From NCBI RefSeq assembly GCF_018130955.1, contig NZ_JAFCJM010000010.1:62001-126000 (forward strand): a stretch of 64,000 bases of DNA. The letters are read 5' to 3'. Position 1 is the first letter of the stretch. The number at the start of each line of letters is the position of its first letter. The stretch is from Bradyrhizobium liaoningense. GTDB taxonomy: Bacteria; Pseudomonadota; Alphaproteobacteria; Rhizobiales; Xanthobacteraceae. The notes under the pieces were generated by a model. It ran no database searches. It saw nothing but the letters and a program-made list of their open reading frames with translations, and had not been told where the DNA came from. The translations under genes were made by a program, and so were the position numbers. Of this stretch, positions 8,401-17,182 are shown one piece after another.

Positions 8401-10305
8401 GATCGAGGCTTCCAGGCGATGGCTGAATTCCGGGATGATCTCGATCGGCTGGCCGTCGCTGGTCTCGATCGTCATGTCGTGCAGCCAGACCGGCTCCGGC
8501 CTGTTACCGGGCACGATCTGATAGGTGCGTTCGTTGACCACGCGCAGGCCGTGATTTTCGATCACCGGCACGCGGTAGGACAGCGACAGCGGTGCGGCGT
8601 CCGAGAAGACCTTCAGGCCGAAGCGCCTTGGGTCGTCGCCTTCGATGCGGTAAACCGAGATCGTCACCGGGCGGGCTGGCGTCAGCCTTTCGATGGTCGT
8701 GATATCGGTGATCGCCTGTTCCGCGCCGAACACCTCGGTGTAGCCGCCGCTAAAGGCCCGGGCATATCGGTTGGTGAGCATGCGGGCCCGCATGCCATCG
8801 GTCGACGCAGCGAGCGCGGCCTTCAGCTTGTCGGCCCAGGTCGCGGCAATGGCGCTGATCCCGGCTTCGAGCGCGGCGCCCTCGACGATGGGCGTTTTTC
8901 CTTCATAGCGCCCGATGATGAAGTGGACGCGCGCAAGCGCGCCTTCAGGGAATGATACGTAGGAGGCGGACAGGGTCCCCTTGTAGACTTGCGACAGGAA
9001 GGCGCCGACGCGCGTGCGGACGTCGGTGTCGTACTTGTCGCGCGGAATGAAGGTGAGGATGGAGACGAAGCGATCGAACTTGTCCACCCGCGCCAGCGCC
9101 CGGACGCGTGGGCGCTCGTAGAGGATCAGGATCTCGAGGACGAAATTGTAGAGCGTGTCGACGTCGATCTGGAACAGCTCGTCACGCGGATACTCTTCGA
9201 GAATGTGCATCAGAGCCTTGCCGGAATGTCCGTTCGGGTCGAAGCCGGCGCGCTGCAGTACTCGCGAAACCTTGTGGCGAACATAAGGGATCTGCCGTAC
9301 CGAGCGCGTATAGGCGCCCGAGGTGAACAGGCCGACGACGCGCAGCTCGCCCTCGAGCCGGCCGTCGGGCGAATAGAGCTTGATGCCTACATAGTCCATC
9401 CGGATGCGGCGATGGACGCGGCTGGAGACATTGGCCTTGATGACGATCAGCAGGGTCGGCTCGTGCATGAACTCGCGGATTTCCGACGTCATCACCACCA
9501 TTTCGCTGCCGCGGCGCAGGACCTTCACGCCCGGATCGCGCAGGATGCCGAGGCCTTCGCCGGTCGTGATGTCGTCCGACGACGCCTCGCTGTCGGGCGA
9601 GAAGCGATATTCGCGCACGCCGAGGAAGGTGAAATTGTCTGCGCAGAGCCATTGCAGGAACTGATTGGCTTCGGCGACCTCGTCGATCGGCAGCGGCGGC
9701 GGATTGGAAGAGAACGTCTTGATCGCTTCCTCGACGCGGTCACGCATGGTGCGCCAGTCGGCGACGCAGGCGCGGACGTCGTTCAACGTCCTGGTCAGGC
9801 CGTCGATCAGCTTCTGGCGATCGGCATCCGCGTCCAGGCGGTTAATATGGAGATGAATCAGGCTTTCGCGCGCGCCTCTTGCACCCTCCGGCAGTGCTTC
9901 GCCGTAGAAGCGCAGCAGCTTGCCCCCATCATCGCGCTCCACGGCGATGATCGGGTGAGCGACGAGGGTGACTTCGATGCCCTGCTCGGCGAGCTCCGCC
10001 ATGGTGGAATCGAACAGGAAGGGCATGTTGTCGTTGAGGATTTCGAGCACGGAAATCTCGCGCCCGTTCGGCAACGTCGGATTGATGACGCGGATATCGG
10101 CGCTGCCGGCCGTGCGCCGCTGCACATGCTCCCAGGCCTGCTCCGCCAAATGGGCAAGCGAGGCGGCATCGTAGTTGGCGAGGTCCTCGATATTCGTGTA
10201 GCCGAACAAGGGTTCGGCAAAGGCCCGGGGGCTCTTGCCTGCTGGCACGCTGCCAGCTGCATCGCGGATCAGGGTTGCCCGGGCCTTGTCGTCACGCCAC
10301 GCCAT
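5491..10305 (-). CDS. gdhB: NAD-specific glutamate dehydrogenase, large (about 180 kDa) type
   Basis: A 1604-residue protein, typical of the L_180 NAD-GDH class (1600-1650 residues). It oxidises glutamate to 2-oxoglutarate and ammonium with NAD. The catalytic dehydrogenase core lies in the central to C-terminal half. It includes [22 protein letters not shown], the substrate-lysine region [16 protein letters not shown], and the NAD-domain stretch FGNGMLLSP...[13 protein letters not shown]. The long N-terminal part carries the ACT-like regulatory modules of this class. I prefer the ATG at 10305 because GGAGGAC lies at the right distance; a second ATG four codons earlier (10317) overlaps that SD. 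Long plus-strand open frames inside it are GC-bias shadows. Confidence 0.96.
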   Translation of the reverse strand: [1604 protein letters not shown]

Positions 10306-10457
10306 AATGTCCTCCATTTGCCGCGCCGTCCGACCGCAGTCGCAAGCGCTTCGCGCCGCCGCTCTCGCGCCGCGCGATAGTTGCGTGATAGGTGCATGGC
10401 CCGGGCTCTACTCAACGTCGGATCGAGCGGCGATCGCGGAGGAGAGCTGGCCGCGTT

Positions 10458-10877
10458 TCAATGATGCGCCGAAATGCTCCTCATGGTCTCGGTTAGCAAA
10501 TCACCTGACGTGGAATGGCTGACGTCACCCAGACTGATGATGCCGACCATTCGCTTGCTCTTGTTGATCACCGGCAGCCTGCGGACTTGCAGCTTCTCCA
10601 TATGATGCATCGCCTTTGCGAGGTCATCGTCCTCCCGGCAGCAATGGATGCCCTCGGTCATCACATCGCGCGCCGTTGCGCGGCCGGCATCGAAGTTGTG
10701 GCTCGCGAGCCCTTTGCAGACGATATCGCGGTCGGTCACCATCCCGACCAGTTTGTCGTTCTCGCCGATCGGCATGCAGCCGATGTCATGCGCCCGCATC
10801 AATTTGGCGAGCTCGGTGATAGGGGTGTTGGGGCTGACCCAGTCGACACCCTTGTGCATCACGTCTTTGACTTTCAT
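10458..10877 (-). CDS. CBS-domain pair protein
   Basis: A 139-residue protein made almost wholly of two CBS motifs: residues about 1-62 (VKDVMHKGVDWVSPNTPITEL ... VGMVTDRDIVC) and about 70-128 (ARDVMTEGIHCCREDDDL ... VGIISLGDVS). Such stand-alone Bateman modules bind adenine nucleotides and modulate partner proteins. The start has a good SD (GGAGG, seven bases before ATG). It lies upstream of the glutamate dehydrogenase gene on the same strand, with a 152-bp gap, so a shared transcript is possible but not shown. No partner domain or membrane helix is present. Confidence 0.88.
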   Translation of the reverse strand: MKVKDVMHKGVDWVSPNTPITELAKLMRAHDIGCMPIGENDKLVGMVTDRDIVCKGLASHNFDAGRATARDVMTEGIHCCREDDDLAKAMHHMEKLQVRRLPVINKSKRMVGIISLGDVSHSTSGDLLTETMRSISAHH

Positions 10878-11107
10878 GGCGCGCCTCCGTTCCTGGGTTT
10901 CAGTTGCATTGATGCAACGCAGCAGCGTCCCCCATTTTCTGAACTATACAACCGATCGTGTCCGAGGTCGCAGGAGAAAGCGCCACCCTTTGGCGATCCG
11001 ACCAGGCAAAGGCCACCGCTGTCGCTGCCCTCCTGAACAATTTGGCAGCGACTTCGCGGCCGAGGTTCCGCCCAAGATTGCAAAGGCAATGGGCGGTGTA
11101 CAAATCC

Positions 11108-11578
11108 TCAGTCGTGCGCGCTAAAGCGCCCGTGCGGCGCGTTGGCCGTCAGCCGCGCAAACTGCGCGTGACCCATATGAAGCAGCGTCTCGTGATCACC
11201 GGCTTCCATATAGACATCCGGCTGTGCCTCGATGCTGTCGTCGACGATGATATCCAGCCCGTAGCATTTGCCGACGGCGGGAACCGCACCGTGTGCACAG
11301 TCGCTGAACAGCCGACCAATCTCGGTTTCATCGGCCATGTGGACATTGTCGCCGAGGCTTGCCCGCAGGTCCGACAGGCGGAGGTGATGCGATGCAGGCA
11401 AGATGGCCAGCATGTATCCGCCGTCGCGCCGCAACACGATGCCTTTGGCGAGGCGGTCGCCCGAGATATGGCATGCCTCAGCCGTTCGAGCGGACGTCAT
11501 GCTGAGTTCGTGCGGGATCACCTCGTATTGGATGTTTTCAGCGGCCAGGTATTTCTGGAGCGTGGGAGCAATGGCCAT
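11108..11578 (-). CDS. YbaK/ProX-type aminoacyl-tRNA deacylase
   Basis: A 156-residue YbaK/EbsC-fold protein. It shows the family pattern of an early TSARTAEACHI segment, the conserved Lys in RLAKGIVLRR, the LAILPASHHLRL strand and the FSDCAHGAVPAVG motif, which matches the G-x-x-P pocket of Cys- and Pro-editing enzymes. Members hydrolyse mischarged tRNA in trans or act as stand-alone editing domains. Which mischarged tRNA is cleared cannot be told by eye. The start is supported by a strong SD (GGAGGTG, with the ATG six bases on). It is separated by 230 bp from the CBS gene downstream. Confidence 0.82.
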   Translation of the reverse strand: MAIAPTLQKYLAAENIQYEVIPHELSMTSARTAEACHISGDRLAKGIVLRRDGGYMLAILPASHHLRLSDLRASLGDNVHMADETEIGRLFSDCAHGAVPAVGKCYGLDIIVDDSIEAQPDVYMEAGDHETLLHMGHAQFARLTANAPHGRFSAHD

Positions 11579-12069
11579 GACATCACCTCCGGTGCAAAAT
11601 GCAAACCATCCACCGTGAGGTCTTCCCTGCAGACTCTCGCCGTACGATGGGCGGCTGCGTGGTTATAGACCCAACATAGGTCGGCTATCGGCGTGCTGCA
11701 ATTCGCCGTCTTTGACTAACGCGATCGCGGGATAGCCGGGATACAAGCGCGGCCGGTGGAAGAGGACGTGAGCGCCGCAATGCGCTTCTTCTCCCGACCG
11801 GGATCTGGCGGCTCTCCGTTTGAGCGCACGCGAGGATCAACTGGGGCAGATTCTGTTGAGGCAGAAGCTTCTGTCGAAATTATAGGGCAATTTCAATGAT
11901 ATAAGAGCTCGTAATCCAATTCTGAGCGGCGCGCCAAGTCCGCGACCTCGTACGTTGCAGCGCTTGGTGAGCGCAGTGTCGTTCGAGCGTCCGCCTCTGC
12001 CCGCCTTGCGGCGTAGTCCCGACTGCGAATCAAGCGGCCGGCGTCCCTCATTTCCGCTATGATCAAACC
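11579..12069. other. Gap upstream of the YbaK-like gene and UPF0182 gene
   Basis: A 490-bp divergent intergenic region. Its middle (about 11870-11925) is clearly AT-richer than the surroundings and is the likeliest place for promoters. The only coding candidate is a 52-codon minus-strand frame (11893-12051), listed separately. I see no repeat, RNA gene or clear terminator. Confidence 0.4.
11893..12051 (-). CDS. Possible small charged protein (52 residues)
   Basis: A short frame starting ATG at 12051, just upstream of and divergent from the UPF0182 gene. The product is strongly charged (RLIRSRDYAARRAEADAR at the start, then EVADLARRSELDYELL) with a plausible amphipathic helix and no membrane segment. 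Third-codon GC is only moderate and the SD is weak (GCGGAA), so it could be spurious. The frame extends to 12114, but that part overlaps the neighbour's coding start. I keep it as a candidate because the composition is protein-like and it lies in an otherwise empty gap. Confidence 0.3.
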   Translation of the reverse strand: MRDAGRLIRSRDYAARRAEADARTTLRSPSAATYEVADLARRSELDYELLYH

Positions 12070-14853
12070 ATGACGATCGGGATTACCGGACCCGAACGGA
12101 AGGTACCAAGGCAAAGTGCCGTGGCCGGGCTCATTGTTGCGGCCGTCGCCATTGGGATTTTCCTGATCCCGCTCTGGCTCGCGAGCGACGTCCTGGTCGA
12201 CTGGCTGTGGTTTTCGTCGATCGGTTATCTGCAGGTCTTTTGGACAACAATCGGCGCCAAGGCCGTCGTCTTTCTTGCGGTGTGGACGGGAACCGCCGTC
12301 AGCCTTTGGTTGAACGGATGGCTCGCACTGCGCCTCGCCCGACGGCGGTCGACGCAGGTTGTCGCCGCTACGATGTGGAGCGCCGCGGGCAACCCGCCGC
12401 CAGATCTGCTTGCGCTTGTGCGCGATCGAATGCCGTGGCCCCGGTTGATTGCAGGCGGCGCGGCCTTGCTCGCTCTGCTTGTCGCTGCGGCCGAAGTCGG
12501 CAACTGGGGTGTCTTCGTGCAGTTTGTCTATCAGGTGCCATACGGAGCAGACGATCCGCTCTACAACAAGGACATCGGCTTCTATCTCTTTTCACTGCCC
12601 GCCTATATCCTCATCAAGAACTGGATGATGCTCGCGATCGTTCTGAGCGCGCTTTTCGCCGCGGCGATCTACTGGGTGCACGGCGATATCGAATACGACG
12701 TTCGTCGCCGATCGATGTCGTCGACAGTCATTGCACATGGCTCGGCGTTGCTCGGTCTTTTCTTTGCGGTGAAGGCCTGGTCCTATGGTCTTGATCGCTA
12801 TCTGCTGCTCTACGGCGATAACGGCGTGGTCGTCGGTGCAAGTTACACCGATGTCCATGTAGGGCTGCCGGCCTTGTGGCTGATGATCGGACTTTCGGTC
12901 ATCGCGGCTCTCGCCGCGTGGGCAAACCTGCGGGTGCGCACCTACCGGCTTCCTGCCGCCGCGTTCCTGCTTGTCGTGATCGGGTCTTTCGTGCTGTCCG
13001 GCGTGCTTCCCGTGCTGTTCCGGCAGTTCTTCGTCAAGCCAAGCGAATTGGAGCTGGAAAGGCCCTACATCGAGCGCAACATCGCGCTCACCCGGCAGGC
13101 ATACAATCTCGATCAGATCGCAGCCAAGCCGTTTGCCGCCGAACAGAAGCTCAGCTTCAAGACGCTCGAAGCCAACAAGGCGACAATCGACAATATCAGG
13201 CTGTGGGACTGGCTGCCCTTGTCGGACACCTACGCGCAGCTGCAGGAGATCCGCACTTACTACAAATTCCATGATCTCGACGTCGATCGCTACTGGCTCG
13301 ATGGCTCCTACCAAAGCGTAATGCTCTCGGCTCGCGAACTGCGGCCCTCCTTGCTGCCGCCAAACGCCCAGACATGGGTCAACCGCCACGTGCTGTTTAC
13401 TCACGGCAATGGCGCGGTGATGAGCCCGGTCACGCGCAAGAGCACCGAGGGGCTGCCGCTGCTCTATTTGCGCGATATCCCTCCGGTTGCGGATGGAGGC
13501 CCCAAAATCCACGAGCCGCGCATCTACTACGGCGAACGAAGCGACAACTATGTCATCGTCAAGGGGAGCACGCCGGAGTTCGACTATCCGAAGGGAAAGG
13601 ACAACGTCTACGCGGCCTATGACGGTTCGGGCGGCGTTCCGATAGGAGCGATGGTGTGGAGAGGCCTGTTCGCTTACTACTTCAACGACCCGAACCTGCT
13701 GCTCTCAAGCTACGTCACGGCCGACAGCCGGATCATGATCCGCCGCAATATCGGGGAAAGGGTGCGAACGATCGCTCCGTTCCTCAGGCTCGATCACGAT
13801 CCATATCTGGTCATCAGCAATGGGCGGATGTTCTGGATGCAAGACGCCTACACGGTGAGTTCCTACTTCCCCTCCGCGCAGCCGGCGCAAGACCAGGATC
13901 TCAACTACATCCGCAATTCGGTGAAGGTCATCATCGATGCCTACAACGGAACCGTCGACTTTTACCTGATGGACACCGGTGATCCGGTTGTCGCGACCTA
14001 CCAGCGCATCTTTCCGAACCTGTTCAAGCCATTCTCGGTCATGCCGGCGGATATGCAGAAGCACATTCGCTATCCGGAGGACCTGTTCCTGATCCAGGCT
14101 CAGCTCTATCAGGCCTATCACATGGAGGCCGCCGACGTTTTCTACAACCGCGAGGATCTCTGGCAGTTTCCGCGCCAGCCGGGCGGCGGCGGCGTTGCAA
14201 CGATGGCTCCATATTACATCATCATGCGCCTGCCCGGTGAGCCGCAGGCCGAGTTCTTCCTCATGCTTCCCATGGTGCCCAGCCGCCGCGACAATATGAT
14301 TGCGTGGCTCGCCGCGCGCTGCGACGCGCCAGACTACGGCAAGCTGATTGTCTACGAATTTCCCAAGGAGAAGCTCGTCTACGGGCCGTTCCAGATCGAA
14401 GCGCGGATCAATCAGAGCACCGAGATATCGCAACAGATCACGCTGTGGAATCAGATGGGCTCGCGGGTAATTCGCGGTGCGAACCTGCTCGTGATCCCGA
14501 TCGAGAACTCGATTCTCTATGTAACGCCGCTCTATTTGCGAGCGGAGCACGGACACCTGCCGGAGCTGAAACGCGTCATCGCAGCCTATGGTGAACATGT
14601 GGTGATGAAGGAGACGCTCGACGAGGCCTTGTCAGCTCTGTTCACCGAGCCTGGCGCTGCGCCGTCAATTGCAGGCACGAAAGAAGGAGTCCCGGCGACA
14701 GGCCCGGCGGCAAATCAGGCACGGCAGGCGCTTGATCGCTACAATCAGGCAGTGGAGCGATTGAAATCCGGCGACTGGAAAGGTTTTGGCACGCAGTTCG
14801 ACGCAATGCGTGAGCTTTTGGAGGAAATGAACCGACGCTCCACCGGCCATTAG
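12070..14853 (+). CDS. UPF0182-family large membrane protein
   Basis: A 927-residue member of the UPF0182 (COG1615) family, matching the family length of 900-1000. The first 320 residues hold about seven transmembrane helices (first about 20-42; the last includes AAFLLVVIGSFVLSGVLPVLF). The YNKDIGFYLFSLPAY motif typical of the family lies between helices. A long soluble domain follows, with IERNIALTRQAYNLDQI, HGNGAVMSPVTR, EPRIYYGERSDNYVIV and a C-terminal QSTEISQQITLWNQMGSRVIRG segment. Function is unknown; the topology suggests a large extracytoplasmic domain. The ATG at 12070 begins the conserved N-terminus. It appears to be transcribed alone. Confidence 0.9.
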   Translation: MTIGITGPERKVPRQSAVAGLIVAAVAIGIFLIPLWLASDVLVDWLWFSSIGYLQVFWTTIGAKAVVFLAVWTGTAVSLWLNGWLALRLARRRSTQVVAATMWSAAGNPPPDLLALVRDRMPWPRLIAGGAALLALLVAAAEVGNWGVFVQFVYQVPYGADDPLYNKDIGFYLFSLPAYILIKNWMMLAIVLSALFAAAIYWVHGDIEYDVRRRSMSSTVIAHGSALLGLFFAVKAWSYGLDRYLLLYGDNGVVVGASYTDVHVGLPALWLMIGLSVIAALAAWANLRVRTYRLPAAAFLLVVIGSFVLSGVLPVLFRQFFVKPSELELERPYIERNIALTRQAYNLDQIAAKPFAAEQKLSFKTLEANKATIDNIRLWDWLPLSDTYAQLQEIRTYYKFHDLDVDRYWLDGSYQSVMLSARELRPSLLPPNAQTWVNRHVLFTHGNGAVMSPVTRKSTEGLPLLYLRDIPPVADGGPKIHEPRIYYGERSDNYVIVKGSTPEFDYPKGKDNVYAAYDGSGGVPIGAMVWRGLFAYYFNDPNLLLSSYVTADSRIMIRRNIGERVRTIAPFLRLDHDPYLVISNGRMFWMQDAYTVSSYFPSAQPAQDQDLNYIRNSVKVIIDAYNGTVDFYLMDTGDPVVATYQRIFPNLFKPFSVMPADMQKHIRYPEDLFLIQAQLYQAYHMEAADVFYNREDLWQFPRQPGGGGVATMAPYYIIMRLPGEPQAEFFLMLPMVPSRRDNMIAWLAARCDAPDYGKLIVYEFPKEKLVYGPFQIEARINQSTEISQQITLWNQMGSRVIRGANLLVIPIENSILYVTPLYLRAEHGHLPELKRVIAAYGEHVVMKETLDEALSALFTEPGAAPSIAGTKEGVPATGPAANQARQALDRYNQAVERLKSGDWKGFGTQFDAMRELLEEMNRRSTGH

Positions 14854-14947
14854 CCGCATAAGTCGCCTCGTCTGCTGTGAGGTGGTAGCAGTTGGCTTTG
14901 TACGTCTGTGCGAGCCAACGGGAACCGAGCTGCTTCGAGGTCAAACC

Positions 14948-15817
14948 ATGTCATCCAGAACTCAGTCTGCACCCGCCGATGCGGCCCTGCGCCGCGCGGC
15001 CAGGCCGACCATCACCTATCCCGCGGGGTCCATGCCCAAGCCTGATATGGCCGTGCTAGAATCCGCGCGCCGCACCATGGTGAGAGCGCACGAGATCGTG
15101 GTGCCGCCGCGCGACGCTCGCACGTTTCGGGTTGGGCGCGGCCAGTTTTTTCGGATCGTCAGTGTTGAGGGTCCGCAGGTCGGCGATCTCAATCTCTGGA
15201 ACGCGGACGACCTCTCCGAGCGCTTCTTCAGCGGCAAGACGCGGGCGCTCCATGCGACGCATGTCGGCGTCGGCGACCGGCTCTGGAGTAGCATGCCGCA
15301 TCTTCGTCCCATGGCGACCATCAGCCATGACACGCTCGGCTGGTATGGCTTCGATGCAGACGGCGCTGGCGTCCACGACGTCATCGGCACGCGCTGCGAC
15401 CCCTATGCCAATCTGCTGCTGAACGGCACCGACTACGACTTCTGCTGCCATTCCAACCTGTCGCGCGCGCTTGGCGCTGAGCTGAAGATGCCGCCGCGCG
15501 CGGTGGAGCATCATGTCCACGACGTGCTCAACGTTTTCATGTGCACGGGGTTCACCAAGGACACGCACCAATATTTCATGAAGGCAAGTCCCGTGCGTCC
15601 CGGCGATTTCCTCGAATTCTTCGCGGAGATCGATTTGCTCGGCGCATTGTCGGCCTGTCCAGGCGGCGACTGTGGCGCGAGCCATTCCAGCGATGCAGCG
15701 GCGTGCTACCCGCTCAAGGTCGAGATTTTTGAGCCTGATCGAACCACGCTCGGGGGCTGGCCCTGGTCGTCACCGAGCGCGTACCATCGTCGCCACGGCA
15801 TGCCTGCTGGACTTTGA
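14948..15817 (+). CDS. DUF1989 (urea carboxylase-associated) family protein
   Basis: A 289-residue protein of the DUF1989 type. The family core is visible: VPPRDARTFRVGRGQFFRIVSVEGPQVGDLNLWN, a TRALHATHVGVGDRLWSSM block, and a C-terminal SACPGGDCG motif with clustered cysteines. Members occur with urea carboxylase, allophanate hydrolase or aminomethyltransferase genes and some bind metal, but none of those partners is near here. The ATG at 14948 has GAGG eleven bases upstream; an in-frame start at 14882 is less likely. The gene converges with the zinc-ribbon gene on the other strand, with a 30-bp gap. The role is unknown beyond family membership. Confidence 0.82.
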   Translation: MSSRTQSAPADAALRRAARPTITYPAGSMPKPDMAVLESARRTMVRAHEIVVPPRDARTFRVGRGQFFRIVSVEGPQVGDLNLWNADDLSERFFSGKTRALHATHVGVGDRLWSSMPHLRPMATISHDTLGWYGFDADGAGVHDVIGTRCDPYANLLLNGTDYDFCCHSNLSRALGAELKMPPRAVEHHVHDVLNVFMCTGFTKDTHQYFMKASPVRPGDFLEFFAEIDLLGALSACPGGDCGASHSSDAAACYPLKVEIFEPDRTTLGGWPWSSPSAYHRRHGMPAGL

Positions 15818-15847
15818 AGGACATCGACCCATCGCCACCGCCGCGTC

Positions 15848-16123
15848 TCACGCGCCGCTCGCGCCCGGCGACACGATCATCTCCTTGCCGCAGGCGCCGC
15901 ACCGGGCGCTCGTGCCGACGATTTCGCAAGCGGGGTCGCTCGATGCGATGCCGCGCCGGCATTTCGGGCAGATATAACCGTCGGTCGTCTCCACAAAGTC
16001 ACTGGACGGTCCGACATAGGCGCAGATCATGTGATGCAGGATCGGATCGAACGCGAGACGGTTCTGGCAGACCGGGCACATCGTTTGATCCACGCTGATT
16101 TGCAACTTCGTGTCCTCCGACAT
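15848..16123 (-). CDS. Small zinc-ribbon protein, last gene of the glycosyltransferase operon
   Basis: A 91-residue soluble protein with three CxxC knuckles: CPVC near residue 16, CPKC near 52 and CGAC near 75. There is also an HHMIC segment near 30, a pattern that would hold one or two structural zinc ions. It has no signal peptide or membrane helix. Its start lies 12 bases beyond the stop of the HlyD-type gene on the same strand, so it is probably the third gene of that operon. I do not recognise a named family. A role as regulator or assembly factor for the polysaccharide enzymes is only a guess from position. Confidence 0.72.
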   Translation of the reverse strand: MSEDTKLQISVDQTMCPVCQNRLAFDPILHHMICAYVGPSSDFVETTDGYICPKCRRGIASSDPACEIVGTSARCGACGKEMIVSPGASGA

Positions 16124-16135
16124 GACGCGTCCGGC

Positions 16136-17182
16136 CTATTGCAGGCCCAGCAGGCGGACCACGGCCGCGGCTAATCGGGATGTCAGGCTCGCATAATACA
16201 TGTGCACGTAGACGGTTGAATTCAGCGGCGGCGGCGCGGCCTCCACGTCGAACCGAACGCGTGCGATCTGGGCCGCGGGGCGGTCACGCGTCAGCGGTTG
16301 CCGGCTTGCGGCATACACGAGCGAAACCGGCAGGATCTCCGCAATCGTTCCCGCGATGCGGCGATTGCCGAACAGCACGAGCACCCGATTGCCGACCCTG
16401 GGCTCCACCAGGCGGGCATTCGGTATGTACCAGTCGACGAAGATGTCGGTTGGATCGAGGATTTCGGCGATCGGCGTGCCCGCCACGAGCGATTGCCCGA
16501 CATTCGCCAGGTTGGTTGAAACGATGCCGGCGATGGGCGCCAGCACCCGGCCGCCGGCGAAGTTGCGTTCCACCTCGTCGAGATGGTCGCGAAGCTGCTG
16601 ACCAAAATTGTTCAGGTCCGCCAATTGCGTGATGGACTCCGCAATCTCGGCCTCCTGTGAAATGACGGCCTTGCGCGCCAGGCCGCGCTCACGCAGCAGT
16701 TCGAGGCGAAACGTCAGGCTCGCCGCGCTCGATGCTTCGATCTGGTCGACGGCATCTTCGGTCACTTGCCTGTATGCTTTCGACGCCTCGAGCGTTTCCT
16801 CTGCGACCCGTTCCCTGATGCGCAGCTCCGATCGCCGGCTCGCGATCTCGGCCAGCGCGCGCATATAGGTCGCCACGATGTTGTCGCGCTCGGGGGAGCG
16901 AATTTGTGCGATCCAGTCGCCGGCCTTGACCGTGGTGCCCGGCGTCACCCTGATCTCCGCGACCTGCACGAGATAGGGAAGCGAAACGACGTGCGGCGGC
17001 GACGAGACGGTCCCCGGTCCGCTCAGATAGACCAGTGGCGCACCGAAATAGACGACCAGGAAGGCGAGCACGCCGAATACGCCCGTCGCATAGGTAAAGC
17101 GCACGAGCCGTCCCGCGGCGCTGCGACGGCTTTCGACGGGATCCGGAACGTTCGGGTCGAGCCTGTTGATGGCGAGGTTCAT
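16136..17182 (-). CDS. HlyD-type membrane-fusion/periplasmic adaptor protein, polysaccharide-associated
   Basis: A 348-residue protein. A cytoplasmic N-terminus is followed by one transmembrane helix (about residues 30-52, ATGVFGVLAFLVVYFGAPLVY). The first biotinyl-lipoyl half-motif comes next (VAEIRVTPGTTVKAGDWIAQI), then a long coiled-coil hairpin (about 100-205), then the second half-motif (GGRVLAPIAGIVSTNLANVG) and a beta-barrel C-terminus. This is the layout of HlyD/EmrA adaptors and of Alg44-like or BgsB-like partners of polysaccharide synthases. Its start overlaps the stop of the glycosyltransferase gene by 4 bases, which argues for coupled synthesis and a joint role. No efflux pump gene is adjacent, so a polysaccharide-export role is more likely than drug efflux. 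Confidence 0.85.
   Translation of the reverse strand: MNLAINRLDPNVPDPVESRRSAAGRLVRFTYATGVFGVLAFLVVYFGAPLVYLSGPGTVSSPPHVVSLPYLVQVAEIRVTPGTTVKAGDWIAQIRSPERDNIVATYMRALAEIASRRSELRIRERVAEETLEASKAYRQVTEDAVDQIEASSAASLTFRLELLRERGLARKAVISQEAEIAESITQLADLNNFGQQLRDHLDEVERNFAGGRVLAPIAGIVSTNLANVGQSLVAGTPIAEILDPTDIFVDWYIPNARLVEPRVGNRVLVLFGNRRIAGTIAEILPVSLVYAASRQPLTRDRPAAQIARVRFDVEAAPPPLNSTVYVHMYYASLTSRLAAAVVRLLGLQ

Noticed and set aside
10874..11103. Two overlapping minus-strand frames (71 and 67 codons) between the CBS and YbaK-like genes
   Set aside because: They overlap each other in different frames, lack SDs and read as non-protein-like Cys/Gly/Arg strings.
16136..17182. Drug-efflux adaptor (EmrA type)
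   Set aside because: No MFS or RND pump gene is adjacent; the gene overlaps a polysaccharide synthase gene instead.
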